DNA of 64,000 nucleotides from Torreya grandis. Its lineage: Eukaryota > Streptophyta > Pinopsida > Cupressales > Taxaceae. Shown piece after piece: positions 13,776 to 24,626 of this stretch; position 1 is the first letter of the stretch, and the number at the start of each line of letters is the position of its first letter. The DNA lies in NCBI GenBank assembly GCA_037957365.1, contig JARHVA010001191.1, positions 1,959,501-2,023,500 of the forward strand. Reading direction: 5' to 3'. The notes beneath the pieces are model-generated. The model was given only the letters and a program-made list of their open reading frames with translations. It had not been told where the DNA came from and did no database searches. The position numbers and the translations under genes were made by a program.

Positions 13776-14825
13776 TTACAATATGACGAGTCTTCTCAGC
13801 AAACTCAGGGATGAACCTTCGTAAAAGTTCACTTTTCTAAAGAAAGAGTGAAATGCAGTCTTACTTATGGGTAAAGTAAGCTCTTGGATGGACTTGACTC
13901 TGTCTGGGTCAATCTTTATGCCTCCTTTGGATATAATGTTTCTTAGAAGCTTTCCTTTTGTTACCCCAAAAATAGACTTTTGGGGGTTTAAAAAAATGCC
14001 ATTCTGGTAGCAACGTTCCAGCACTTGTTGCAAGTGGCACACATGATCTAGATGATGCTTAGAAAAGATAGTCAAGTCATCAAGATATACTACAATGAAC
14101 TTTCTCATTTCATCCTTGAAAGTAATATCTATTACTCTCTAAAAAGTGGCACCAACATTAATCAGGCTAAATGGCATTCTCTGATAGGCAAAGGTGCCTT
14201 AAGGTGTGGTGAACACAGTCTTATGTTGGTCTGCTTCACCAACTTCAACTTGATTGTATCTCGAGAAGCCATCTAGCATTGATAACATCTCTGAATCGGT
14301 CACCGTCTGAAAAACTTAATCCATGATCGGTAAAGGATAGTTATCTTTTAAAGATGACTGATTCAAATTCTTGAATTCTACACAAAGGTGAATTTTACCA
14401 TTCTTCTTCCTTACAGGCACTATGTTGGCAATCCATGTGGAATGATGGATTGGGAAAATGATTTTAGCATTCAATATTTTTTGTATTTCAGACAGAATAA
14501 TAACTGATATCCTCAAATTGTATTATCTAAATTTTTGCCTTTAAGGTGTTGAATCATTTTTTAGAGGAATGTCATGGCAAATTTTATCAGACCTGAGTGA
14601 CTTCAAATCATCATAAGAGTATGCTAAGACATCCATGTACTAGCTGAGCAAAGTAGTGAACTTGAATCTCTCTTCAAGAGTGCAGCATTTCCCAATGTTC
14701 ACTTTCTTGGGATCTTCTTTGGTACCCAAATTTACCTGATCAAACTCTTGAGAGGAGCTTGAATCTATTTGTTGTTGTTTGATGAATATGTCATGATTTT
14801 CAAACAACTTCTCAAGAGAAACCAA
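13776..14825 (-). pseudogene. Gypsy-1 reverse transcriptase (frameshifted)
   Basis: The enzyme would copy element RNA into DNA. The N-terminal part (14640-14825) contains MVSLEKLFENHDIF. The fingers region (14316-14516) contains VRKKNGKIHLCVEFKNLN and YPLPIMD. The palm region (13776-14108) contains the active site VVYLDDLTIFSKH with both Asp residues, followed by NPQKSIFG. Near 13825 a one-base frameshift breaks the end of the thumb region after FFRKVNF. Stops separate the three blocks. The order and motifs are those of Ty3/gypsy RT. Confidence 0.88.
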
Positions 14826-15059
14826 GTCTTTTAAAATTTTATTCTCTTTAAGTTACAAAAACTTCTCACCTGCATCTACATTTGATCTAGGGGCTAGTTC
14901 AAGCTGTTGAGGCTCATTACCTTCAAAGTGAAGCTATTGAAAGCTATCCTTTTATTCCAAGTAGGTAATGATTTGGTTGTTATTATTAAACACTTGCCAA
15001 TGACTAGCATTATCAAGTACTTTTGGTCGAAATACTAACTCAATAGTGTACCTGTTTTC

Positions 15060-15476
15060 TTTGAAGTCTGAGTGAGGAACCAAGAGAGTTATTGAAATGG
15101 TCAAAGCATCAGCTCTGTCATTGAATTCTTTGAGAACTATAGAGATGTTGAAAGCATCAAAGTTTTCAATTTGATCCTAGACTAGATTGTGGTAATGGCA
15201 CAATCTCTCATTTTTGGTTTGGTACAAGTTTCTCACCTGACAAACCACTAGTTCAGCATCTCCCTTAGCATGAAAGAGTTTGATGTCTTTGTCCCTAGTA
15301 GCCTTCAATCCAAGCAACAGAGATTCATACTCGGCTATGTTGTTGGTGTTGTTGAACTGCAACTTGTATGATGAAAGAAAAATATCTCCTTGAGGAGATA
15401 TTAGCTCAATTTTGACATCTGAACTGGTAAAAAAGCAGCTGCCATCAAATTCTAGAATCCATACTTCCTCAAACAC
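15060..15476 (-). pseudogene. Gypsy-1 additional RNase H domain, located before RT
   Basis: The 99-codon piece at 15177-15476 begins WILEFDGSCFFTSSD and continues NNTNNIAEYESLLLGLKA, then AKGDAELVVCQVRNLYQTK. Past a stop it continues to LKEFNDRADALT. These are the four acidic motifs (D, E, D, D) of the archaeal-like RNase H that plant Tat-lineage gypsy elements carry as a second RNase H. In Tat elements it normally sits between the native RNase H and integrase. Here it lies between protease and RT, followed by a linker with FRPKVLDNASHWQVF. All acidic residues are present, and the break is a stop near 15177. Confidence 0.8.
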
Positions 15477-15732
15477 TAATTTTTATTTAAATTCTTCTTT
15501 GTTTGGAGAGGGGGATTCTTCTGCACTTACATTGCACTCTACCAATTCTTTTGTTGTTCCAGCTAAACATATTTCTAGGTTGACACCTTCAAGAGCTTCA
15601 AAAGGTGTTCATGGACTTCCTCTGTGGATAGAAAGTACTTACCCATGCCTAAAGACTCAAACAAAATTTGGGCTTCAGGTGCTGATGATTGGGTGACCAC
15701 ATATTTTGCTTTCTTTTCAGAGAGCAATTTTT

Positions 15733-16080
15733 TCAGATGCCTTTGACTAGAATTCTCACCTCAAATAAGTCCATGCTCAACTCACCACCAACATCCTTAC
15801 AAAAAATTTGGCCAAGAAGGATGCCATATGATGCTGAGACATCAGCCACTAAGACAGTCATCTTGATTCTTTTGTCTGAGAATGTTGTAAATGCAAATTG
15901 AGTGTCCTTGATTTGTCCTAGAAGTGGCACTTGCTTATTCTCCATAGAGAAACATCTCCTAAATGTCTTGGTCAGTGTGAGACCAAGGGATTCTGCCACT
16001 CTGGCAGGCATGACATTGTCTGAAGCTTTAAAATTAATGATGTAATTGCTCAGCTTGTGACCGTTTATTAATAGGGAAAC
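15733..16080 (-). pseudogene. Gypsy-1 retropepsin-type protease (active site lost)
   Basis: The 92-codon frame at 15733-16011 reads MPARVAESLGLTLTKTFRRC, later VLGQ-type and GILLGQIFCKDVGGELSMDL, matching the C-terminal half of plant gypsy proteases. The flap and catalytic region just upstream (about 16015-16060) reads IINFKASDNVMP, where the family has an Asp-Ser/Thr-Gly core. The catalytic Asp is replaced by Asn and the Gly by Lys, so this copy could not cleave its polyprotein. A stop-ridden linker at 16081-16783 joins it to gag. Confidence 0.75.
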
Positions 16081-16783
16081 ATAGAACGGCTATATTTTCC
16101 CAGGGGTAGTAGGAGGAGTAATGACAAGGTTGTTTGGGATGGACATGTTCTTTAGGGGATCATGTTGTTATTTTCTTAGCATCTTATCTCGTAGGGATGG
16201 TTTGGTGCTTTACACATTAAACCAACTTATCTAATTGCTTAGGATTAGACTGCAAAAATTCAAATTCAGATATTTAAATTTTGGTTTTCTTTATATGATC
16301 AATAATGTTGAATGTCTAAAATAGACTAGGAATAGAGGATAGGAGTTCATCCTTTTGATTTTTGAGAGGGGGAGGATTGGACTATGAATTTTAAAATAGA
16401 GGTGAAGATGCAATTAAGGTACTCACCTTTTTAGCAGTCACTAGGTTCTTTGATTGGAAAGGCAGAGTGGTTCCTTACTTGGCAATTGAAATTGTTGGTT
16501 GAGGTCACTGCTCTGTCTTCTCTTTATCAACTTACTGAGTTGATTGATTTTTGGACTAGGTGAATACAACATATAATCCCTCAGCTACATTACCTTCAAT
16601 TTTGGGTTCATCTTGATAATTCAATAAATTAATGTTGGAGTTGCCAGCTAATTCTTCTTCTTCCTCGGTGAAGAGATTAGCATCATCTTCAAGGTTCAAC
16701 TCAAGCTGGAATGAAAAATCTGATTCAGCTTCAAGATATCTAACTACTGAGTTGGTTGGATGTGCTTCAAGGGCAAGGTTCCT

Positions 16784-17710
16784 CTATGGAGGAGGAAGGT
16801 GATTTGCTTGTCCTTGGTTTTTAGCAACATTACCTTGATAAGATTGATTAGGGAATGTCCTTCTTGGTACATCTCTGTATGAAGGTGAAGAGGACATCCC
16901 TTCTGTCATTTTCTTTCTGAGAGCCAGCAACTTATTTTTTAGCTTTTGCATCATTGGATCAGTGGTGGATATAGGTGAGTATTCAGAAGATGAAGAGGGT
17001 TTACCTCTATTTGGATCCCTTCTTATCTTTTCAACCAAGATAAGGTCATCTTACACCTTAGTAGCCAAGTCTTGAGTAGCAGTAAGGTCTATGTGACCAT
17101 CACGTCTTAGTAAAAAACTCATTTCAGGTAACTGTAAGTTGATGAAAAAGTATTTGAGGTTTTCAGGTGTTGGTTGAGCAATGGTAGGAATCTAGTTCCT
17201 CAGCTTGTCAAACTTGGCAATGAAATCTCTCATAAGTTGATGAGGTTCTTTCTTCATCTATGTGATTTGGGCTAGCAAGGCATGTGCATCTTTTATAGGC
17301 TTGAACCTAGCTTCAAATTTAGCTTTGAGGGTGTCCCAGTCAGTCATTGACCTAGCCTGCAGATGGTAAAACCAGTCTGCAGTAGGGCCTTGTAGTGTTT
17401 CCACGAATAGCCTGACTGCCACGTCTTCAAATTTCACACCTATCACACCATAAGCTATGTTGAAAGCTACAATGTGTTCATTAGGATGAACTCTCCTATC
17501 ACCAAAAAATTTAAGAAAATTCTTTCTTGAGCTGCGTGGAAGTTCATGTAGAGGTGGAGTAAGATTTAGTGGACTGAATGAGTTACCCCAATGGCCTTGA
17601 GCTACCATGATTAAAATATGAAAAGTAGGGATAACAAATTTGGGTAGAGTATGTATAGGTAAAGCTCTGGTGAAAGCATAAAAATAATCTCTACCTTGTA
17701 TTAGTGACAT
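16784..17710 (-). pseudogene. Gypsy-1 gag (decayed)
   Basis: The 150-codon frame at 17258-17710 starts at the first Met after the PBS. It holds the retrotransposon gag core: FLKFFGDRRVHPNEHIVAF, LFVETLQGPTADWFYHLQAR and DTLKAKFEARFK. The fold builds the virus-like particle. After an in-frame stop the same frame continues (17041-17257) with further stops. It ends in a Ser-rich tail at 16784-17038 with KLKNKLLALRKKMTEG, which suggests a short coiled coil. I see no CCHC zinc knuckle. Confidence 0.85.
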
Positions 17711-17925
17711 AATACGGGTAGGAAGAACACTCCTGGATCGTTGAACTTGAAGTTGGGGAGGGAATAAGTCAAAATTTCCTTGCTACAACAACACAAAGAT
17801 AGGGTCAACAACACTTTGAACTCTCTGGCTTTTGGTATAGCATGGAGTTGGTAGATTGTAGGATAAAAATGGGAAGGGACTGGTCTACTTTAGCTTGAAA
17901 CTTGAGGCTTTAAACTGCTTGTTCT

Positions 17926-17944
17926 GTCCCCAGCAAAGTCACCA
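17926..17944 (-). other. Gypsy-1 primer-binding site candidate
   Basis: On the minus strand the 19 bases read TGGTGACTTTGCTGGGGAC. They begin with TGG as a PBS must, seven bases inside the 5' LTR edge at 17951. The matching tRNA was not determined. Confidence 0.6.
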
Positions 17945-17951
17945 AAAAGAC

Positions 17952-19982
17952 TGTTGGGTGAATATTTTGTCAATCAACTAACTAATATTTAAAATAGGTC
18001 TTATCAACCACAACAAGGGAGATTAGTCATCCAAAGTTGTAGGTTTACCACATCCAAAGGGGACAAATCTCTCCTCTCATCAAGGGGAGGTTCTCTGTTA
18101 AATATGAGGGGTAATATACTATAAATATAAGTAGAAAATAACACTCAAGGGTAAAATAACACCATCCATCTCTCTTTTTTTAGAGATGATGTTCACAAAC
18201 AAAGGAAAAAAATTTGGTGAAAACACTGAAGGCACTTCTCTTCTTTCATAAGTGAATCTTGCAGAAAACATTAGGAGTTCTTTCAGGTAGTGACAAGAAA
18301 TTGGTAACAAAGGGTAGGAACCAACAGGATGAAATAGAACAAAAAGTCTCCACCTCAACTACCCAAAGAGTGAAACATAAAGGATAATGGGGGCACAAAG
18401 TCATCCCACAATCCTCAACACAGAAAGAAACTCAAAACACACACTGAAGACAACTATGATAGCACAAAGTCTGAAAGTAATTGACTTCAAGACATCTTCC
18501 TTATCACTTCCACTAGTTCTACTTGTTAGATTAAATAAACAAGAATACATCTAGAAGACAAACATAAGAACAATCTCCTAAAATGGCACAAGTTATAACA
18601 ACACAAAGTCTACAAGTAACTTGCTTTCTTATTCAGATACAATAATATGAACAACAATCTGAGCTCAAAGTCTTAGTATTTGCCTTTTAATTTAGGCAGA
18701 GTCTTGCTTTTATGATAAAAAAGATCCCTTTTACATAACATAATAGATTAAAATATATAGCAGCCAAGAAAGACTTGGCACTTTATTTTATGGAATGGCC
18801 CATGCTGTGCATTCAATGCCTTGAATGCATTTTCAATTTTGTCAGGGGGCCATGTTGGAACAGGGTGGCTACCTTAACTATGGCATGTCATTTTATCTCA
18901 AATGTCTTCTCCTGGGTTTGGATCATCTAGTGTCTACGCAGCTATCCATTTTGTATTTACTCCAAAAGAGACAAATATGCCATGTCTTCAATGTTTAAGG
19001 GCTCAAAAATCTACCTTGCAGACTGTTCCACCTACTGGAATAACTACTGCATAGAGATTTTAGCCTTTCCCTCTTTCTACTATGATTTGAGCCCTTAGGA
19101 TATATTTTTCCCTTCCTGATTCTTTTGGTTCCTTCCTCTCGACAATTCTTTCTTTCGACTTGAAGGTATTTGAATGCCTCTGGGTCCATGTTTATTCCTG
19201 CAAAGATCAACAGACACTTTATTGTCACAAATTTGACGTCTTCAAGTTCATTATCATTTGAAAGCTAATGGCTAGTTGATTTTCCTAGATTTGATGGTTG
19301 CAGGCCTATCATCCTCCTTAGCAATTCTTTTGTGTCTTTTCTACTTGCTTTGGCCACTTTCCACTGATCTTAACAAGTGACACGTGGCATTTTTTGATGT
19401 AAAATAGGTGAGGACACTTGGTAGCTTTTGCTTACTTTATAGAATCTTTAGATACCTTTTGAAAGTCTTGTAGAAGATGACACATGGCAGCTTCCACTGA
19501 GCTTTAGAAACACTATAGGAACATTCTGGACTCAATTTAGATTCACGTAGACAATGACAATTGGTGCGCTCTGCTTAACCTTAGTAACTCACCTAGGGCC
19601 CACCACAGTCCTTACTCGATAATGAAACAAAAATAAGAAATGGTGAATGTTGACACTTGGTGACTTCTGTCGAGCTTTACAAGGGACACATGGCATGTTC
19701 CACTACTTTTAGAAAAATAAATTATAATGGGTCTCGGCAGATGACACTTGGCAGCTTTCGCTCGACTTTGAGACTTAGACAAAACTTTAGGCAAAAAGAA
19801 AAAGCTCGTGCAGAAAGAAAAACCCGCACCCTGTGTCATAACTCTTACTGCCTTGAAATTGAAACTCAAAATAAAATGCAAAGTATCTTACTCTACAAAG
19901 GGAAGAGCAAAATTTTTAGCTCGTAGGACCAAAAATAGTCAACATGTTGTCCTAAAATAAGTGACGAATTTTGGGAATAACA
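17952..19982 (-). repeat. Gypsy-1 5' LTR (2031 bp)
   Basis: This is the longer LTR of the pair. The segment at about 19085-19637 has no counterpart in the 3' LTR. It contains further blocks like GACACATGGCAGCTTCC, so the LTR has an imperfect repeated module. A stretch TATAAATATAAG at 18120-18131 is A/T-rich and could be promoter-related, but I do not call it. Confidence 0.88.
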
Positions 19983-20998
19983 ATACCAAAACCTCAAATT
20001 TAATTTTTTTCATTCTTCTCCATTGTTATAATTGTATGGCCTGCAATTACAAGATTCTCTTTCAATTATCCTTTCTATGACCGACATCGGTAGTGTATCC
20101 TTTTTTGGACTATAAAAGTAGTTTTATTTATGTTTTTGTCAACTTTTTGCATTGCTATCGAGGCTACGTCATCTTGCAGACCTGGGTGGAGTTGAGAGGT
20201 TCATCTGAGTGAAGAAGAAAGACATTTTAGGGGTTTATAATAGCTATTATGGAAGGTGCCTGACATTAAATTGATACTGGAGCTATTTTTTGTTATGTTC
20301 TGACTAGATTCAGCTATATTTTGGCTATATCTCCTACTTTCAAATTGCATGGAGGCCATTTGAAGGCATTTGTTAGAATTTGTTAGGTTCACACTGTGTT
20401 TTGACAGTTATTTCACTATTCTATGAGGCATATTTTATGTTGTTTACTGAGGACATATCAAAAACTGATTCTTTGCATATGCGTTGGACTTCTTTTGAAG
20501 TTTTATGGGAGTTATAAGTTGTCTGTACATTTCTTTTTTTCCATATATTGGAGATAAGACAAAATTGAAGAGGTAATTTTCTAGCTTTTTCAAAAAATAA
20601 AATTTCAATTTTTTAAATGCTAATTTCAAATTTGAAAGCAATGAAAGCAATTAAATATAGAGCAATTTAATTGTTAATTGGGACAAGCTATTCTAAAATA
20701 ATTGTGAGTTTGGGAAAACAATAACCAAATTTTATAATTCAAAGAAAAATAAGAAGAGCTACTCTTTTACCTATTATTTATGTCAAAAAATATAACTCAA
20801 AAAATTAAGGAAAATCAAATATATTAATATATGGGATTTTTTTTAATCAGTATTAATGACATAACAAATCATTTTCACGTATTATTGTGTATATTAAAAA
20901 TGGGACCATTTTGGAATGATAAGGAATCAATTGGGGTTAAACTAAAAAACTCAAAACCTCTAAAACTCAAAACTCTAAAAATTCAAAACAAAAACCAT
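19983..20998 (+). other. Copia-1 leader or unassigned promoter-bearing fragment
   Basis: One kilobase lies between the end of Gypsy-1 and the start of Copia-1 gag. No protein motif is seen. It contains a TATA box (20111) with an upstream palindrome (see the promoter entry). It may be the original Copia-1 leader or a fragment of another LTR lodged there. The second half (20440-20930) is AT-rich and featureless. Confidence 0.45.
20080..20120 (+). promoter_or_regulatory. TATA box with upstream DRE-like palindrome
   Basis: ACCGACATCGGT lies at 20080-20091 and TATAAAAGTA at 20111-20120, so the palindrome ends 19 bp before the TATA box. The first half contains ACCGAC, the DRE/CRT core, and the second half contains its inverse, GTCGGT-like ATCGGT. 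This is the arrangement expected of a plant core promoter with an adjacent activator site. No transcript evidence is available, and the gene or element it would drive is not clear. Confidence 0.45.
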
Positions 20999-22240
20999 GC
21001 ATTCCATCAAATCTATTGTTGGCACTACATTGATCGACAAAGACAATTGGCTAGAATGGTCTTGATAAGTGGAGAACACATTCATCTTCAATGATCTATG
21101 ATTCAATATTTGCAATGGGAAGAAACAACCAATTGAACCAACAAAGAATGTAAAGGATACTCAGACATGAAAATAGAAAAATTAGAAGGTGTTTGCCTTG
21201 ATGAGGGCATGAGTGGATGGAGATGTGTTTTGTCATATACAGGGGTGCAGTACACCAGGTAAAGCATTTCACAAACTTTAGGAGCTATATGATTTGCCCT
21301 CAAAGTTGGAATTCATTCAGTTACAGTTAAAGTTGTTCAACCTAGAGTTGAAAGATGGTGATGTGATGAGATTTGATTCGTAGATACATGCCATCAAACA
21401 TGGTGTATAAGCAACGGGTGTCAAAATTGATATCTACATGACTACATTCATAAAATCCCTCCTTCTCAACTATTCAACCTACTTAGAGTCTCCAAAATCA
21501 ATCAATCAATTGAAGACTATCGCATTTGACTAGTTGGTTGAAAATATGGTAGAAAGAAAAAAAGACATTTGAAAGAAAAACTAAATCCACAACAAGTGAA
21601 ATTATGTGTTATGGCAAATCATTTTTTTCCAAAACATCAAATAAGGCCATGTCTTCCAAAAATTAAGGTATATTAACAAATACAAAAATAAGGACAAGGG
21701 AAAAGGTGGCAAAAATGAAAATCATGGTGGTTAAAATAAAAAACAAGATGATAAATAAAACCTCTACTAAAAATAGTGTGACAGAAAAGAAAGCTATGAG
21801 ACTCATGAATACAAGACTCCATGTGAGAAAATTGAAGCATACCATAAGAAGAAAGAGAAAAATTCAAAGAAAACTAAAGAGTCAAACTCAACTCAATTCA
21901 CCCATGAATATGTGTTTTCCATTATAGATGATAAAACAAATATTGTCTTGATTAGTTCTTCATGGTTTCATGTTTAGATTCTTGATACTAGTATGAAAAT
22001 CATGGTGGTTAAAATAAAAAACAAGATGATAAATAGAACCTCTACTAAAAATAGTGTGACAGAAAAGAAAGATATGAGACTCATGAATACAAGACTCCAT
22101 GGGAGAAAATTGAAGCATACCATAAGAAGAAAGAGAAAAATTCAAAGAAAACTAAAGAGTCAAATTCAACTCAATTCACCAACGAATATGTGTTTTCCAT
22201 TATAGATGATAAAACAAATATTGTCTCGATCAGTTCTTCA
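20999..22240 (+). pseudogene. Copia-1 gag (decayed, internally duplicated)
   Basis: The start at 20999 gives MHSIKSIVGTTLIDKDNWLE followed by WS and, after stops, VENTFIFNDL. This is the typical copia gag N-terminus, in which an element protein begins with a tryptophan-rich nucleocapsid helix. Weakly preserved gag continues through LELKDGDVM (about 21340) and a Lys-rich tail. No intact CX2CX4HX4C zinc knuckle was found. The tail contains a 278-bp tandem duplication that repeats part of the Lys-rich region. Confidence 0.65.
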
Positions 22241-22270
22241 TGGTTTCATGTTTAGATTCTTGATATTGGT
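21715..22270 (+). repeat. Perfectly abutting 278-bp tandem duplication in Copia-1
   Basis: Copy 1 is 21715-21992 and copy 2 is 21993-22270. Both begin ATGAAAATCATGGTGG and end with TTTAGATTCTTGATA plus a diverged CTAGT or TTGGT. I count only about ten single-base differences by eye. The second copy leads in frame into the protease remnant. The first copy's end also starts the protease-like WFHV..ILD motif, so the duplication spans the gag-protease junction. Confidence 0.9.
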
Positions 22271-23440
22271 ACCAATCAACATATAACTTTTCGAAAAGAC
22301 TTCTTTGAGGATTATAATGAATAAATTTTTGACTCAGTATTTGTTGTAGATAGATCAAGTATACAACCATAGGGAAGAGGTATAATTCAACTCAAGTGAC
22401 TAGGACTTTCAGACTACAAACTTGAGAATGTTCTCTACCTTCTTTAATTAAAATGAAACGTGCTATCCCTAGTGCTCATAAGGCAACAAGGCCGTTCCTT
22501 TTTTTTGGATAATGGTGATGTCACAATCAGCAGAAAAAGTGACAATGTAGTTTTATTGAGTGGATATGAGGAAGGGAAACTACTCAAAATCAAGGGTGAG
22601 CCATCAAATTCAAGGAATTATGTTCATCTCATGGAAGATAAAATATCTCCAAACAATTTGTGGCATTTAAGATTTTAGGATGCACACTATAACAACATTT
22701 GTGTATTACAAAATAATGGTTTTTATGGCATGCCTACATTGCCCATGAAATTAGATGAGAAGTGTGAATCTTGCATTTTGGCTACATACAGAAAAGAACC
22801 ATTCCCAAAGTCACAGCAGAAAGCTGGAAAAAAATTACAACTAGTTCACTCAGACTTATGTTCTCTTCCAATCCTCTCCACTGGTGGTCATAATTATTTC
22901 ATATTGTTCATTGATCACTACAGTCGAATAGCATGGATATACTTTCTGAATAAAAATTAGAGGCCTTCAATACTTTCCAAAAATTTTGAAATAGGATTGA
23001 AAATAAATCTCAAACCTACAATGAAACACTCATGATAGACAATGGTGGTTATTTCACTTCAAATAAGTTGGAATCCTATCTTGAGAAAAATAGGATTAAA
23101 AACCATCTCACAGTTCCATACACTCTAAACAAAATAGAGTTGTAGAAAGGATTAACAAAATTGTGATGAATATGGTTCATGTTATGTTGTATTATAGAGT
23201 AAATTTGCACTTTTGGGATGAAGCAACTAAAGCAACAATATACCTCCGCAACAAGTCACCATCAACAGCTCTTGAATCTAAGACTCCATATGAGATGTGG
23301 TGTGGTCATCTCCCTTTAGTTTACATATTCATATTTTTATATCCATTTATTATGCATTGGTTCCAAAGGAGAAGAAAAATAATTTGGACCACAAGAGTTG
23401 AAACTGCATCCACTTGAGATATTTTTAATTCTTCAAAGCA
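22241..23440 (+). pseudogene. Copia-1 protease, pre-integrase and integrase remnants
   Basis: The protease core reads ILDIGTNQHITF (family DSGA-type), so the catalytic Asp remains but the Ser is replaced by Ile. Pre-integrase follows with NNLWHLRF (22655-22678). The integrase zinc-binding region has CESCILATYRKEPFPKS. The catalytic core has VHSDLCSLP (first Asp), IDHYSRIAWIYFL and MIDNGGYFTS (second Asp). Past frameshifts the frame reads INKIVMNMVHVML, NLHFWDEATKATIYLRNKSP and TPYEMWCGHLP. At least three stops or shifts break the frame. Confidence 0.8.
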
Positions 23441-23959
23441 TATAGACTATACGATGAGAAAGAGAATAAATTTATTATCACAAGAGAAGTTGTCTTTTGG
23501 GAGTCTACAAAGGTGTTTTAAGAGCACATTGATTGATGGTTGAGTTAACCTGACAAGTATACAAATTTTGATGTCTATATAAAGTGATTTGGATGTTCTG
23601 GACAATGAGTGGAAGACACATAATTGTAAATCTATTAACTTTCTATTGCCTCCTCTATATGAGCTTTAAAATCCTCATAAAGGAGAGAGTGAAACTTCAT
23701 CATATATTGAACATGAGCCATCATGATAGAGGTTATAAATTGATGTAACTTTAGTAGATGAACTTGAATCACCTTAAACACAAAAATAAATGCCTAAGTG
23801 GGCCACTCAAATATTGAAAGATGTGAAACCTGATGAAATTTGAAAAATAGGCACAAGAAGTGCACATGTAGTCACATCACAATCAGATAAGTCCCTTGAA
23901 GAACTTAAAGATAGAATTGAAAAACTCAACTTAAATGATTCTCCAAAAGAATAACTCAA

Positions 23960-24570
23960 TGTTGCATTTGATTTAGAACCAACATCTTTCAAATAGGTTG
24001 AGAAGCTTGAATCTTGGAGAAAAGCAATGAAAGATGATTACAATGCATTGGTCAAAAATGGGATTTAGAAATTGGATAATCCTTCATATGTTTGCAAACC
24101 TGTTAGTTGTAAGTGGGTCTACCACAATAAATGCAAGTTTGATGACTCACTTGACAAGCACAAATCAAGACTTATCACAAATAAATATACTCAAAAAGAA
24201 GGAATTGACTATAATGAAGCCTTTGCACCTATAAAAAAATGGAATATCATTTAAACCATATTGGCTTAGAATCTCACAATAGATGGAAATTTCATGAAAT
24301 AGATATCAAAATTGTATTCTTGAATGATGACCTCAAACAAATTGTGTACATGACACAACCTAAAGGTTTTACAGTAAATGGATAAGAGCACAAGGTGTGC
24401 GAACCAAAAAAATTATTGTATGGTTTGAAACAAGCCCCTCGAGCATGATATGACAAACTATCTAAGCACCTCATGAACATGAACTTCAAACATTTTGAGT
24501 TTAAAGATGCAACATTGCCCAATAGTAGAGCAACCAACAAACATCCTGATAAAAGTGCTTAGATAAGAAA
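23960..24570 (+). pseudogene. Copia-1 reverse transcriptase, N-terminal half only
   Basis: The copia RT start is clear: ESWRKAMKDDYNALVKNG, then VSCKWVYHNKCKFD, KHKSRLITNKYTQKEGIDYN and EAFAPIKKW. It continues with IVFLNDDLKQIVYMTQPKGF and LLYGLKQAPRA. Then, where the YVDD palm motif and RNase H should follow, the sequence jumps within about 60 bp to the polypurine tract and LTR. A deletion of roughly the C-terminal half of RT and all of RNase H is the simplest reading. Confidence 0.82.
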
Positions 24571-24616
24571 AAATTGAAAAGTTGAGAGGAATGTTTTGCC
24601 TAATAAAGATCCATGT

Positions 24617-24626
24617 AGATTGGGGG
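24617..24626 (+). other. Copia-1 polypurine tract
   Basis: AGATTGGGGG lies immediately before the LTR start TGTAACAATATTG. A short purine run at this position primes plus-strand synthesis in LTR retrotransposons. Confidence 0.6.

Larger units (their letters stand above)
10258..19982 (-). mobile_element. Ty3/gypsy LTR retrotransposon (Gypsy-1) nested in Copia-1
   Basis: Long LTRs lie at 10258-11746 (3') and 17952-19982 (5', element on the minus strand). Both start TGTTGGGTGAATATTTTG and end GGAATAACA on the + strand. The interior carries gag, protease, an additional RNase H, RT, RNase H and integrase, read right to left, with frameshifts and stops throughout. A PBS candidate adjoins the right LTR. 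The target-site duplication is unclear, with GTTCC on the left and ATACC on the right. Because it sits inside Copia-1 it is the younger of the two. The left LTR lacks about 540 bp present in the right LTR. Confidence 0.88.

Noticed and set aside
10250..19987. Target-site duplication for Gypsy-1 (GTTCC/ATACC)
   Set aside because: Only three of five bases agree, so I do not claim it.
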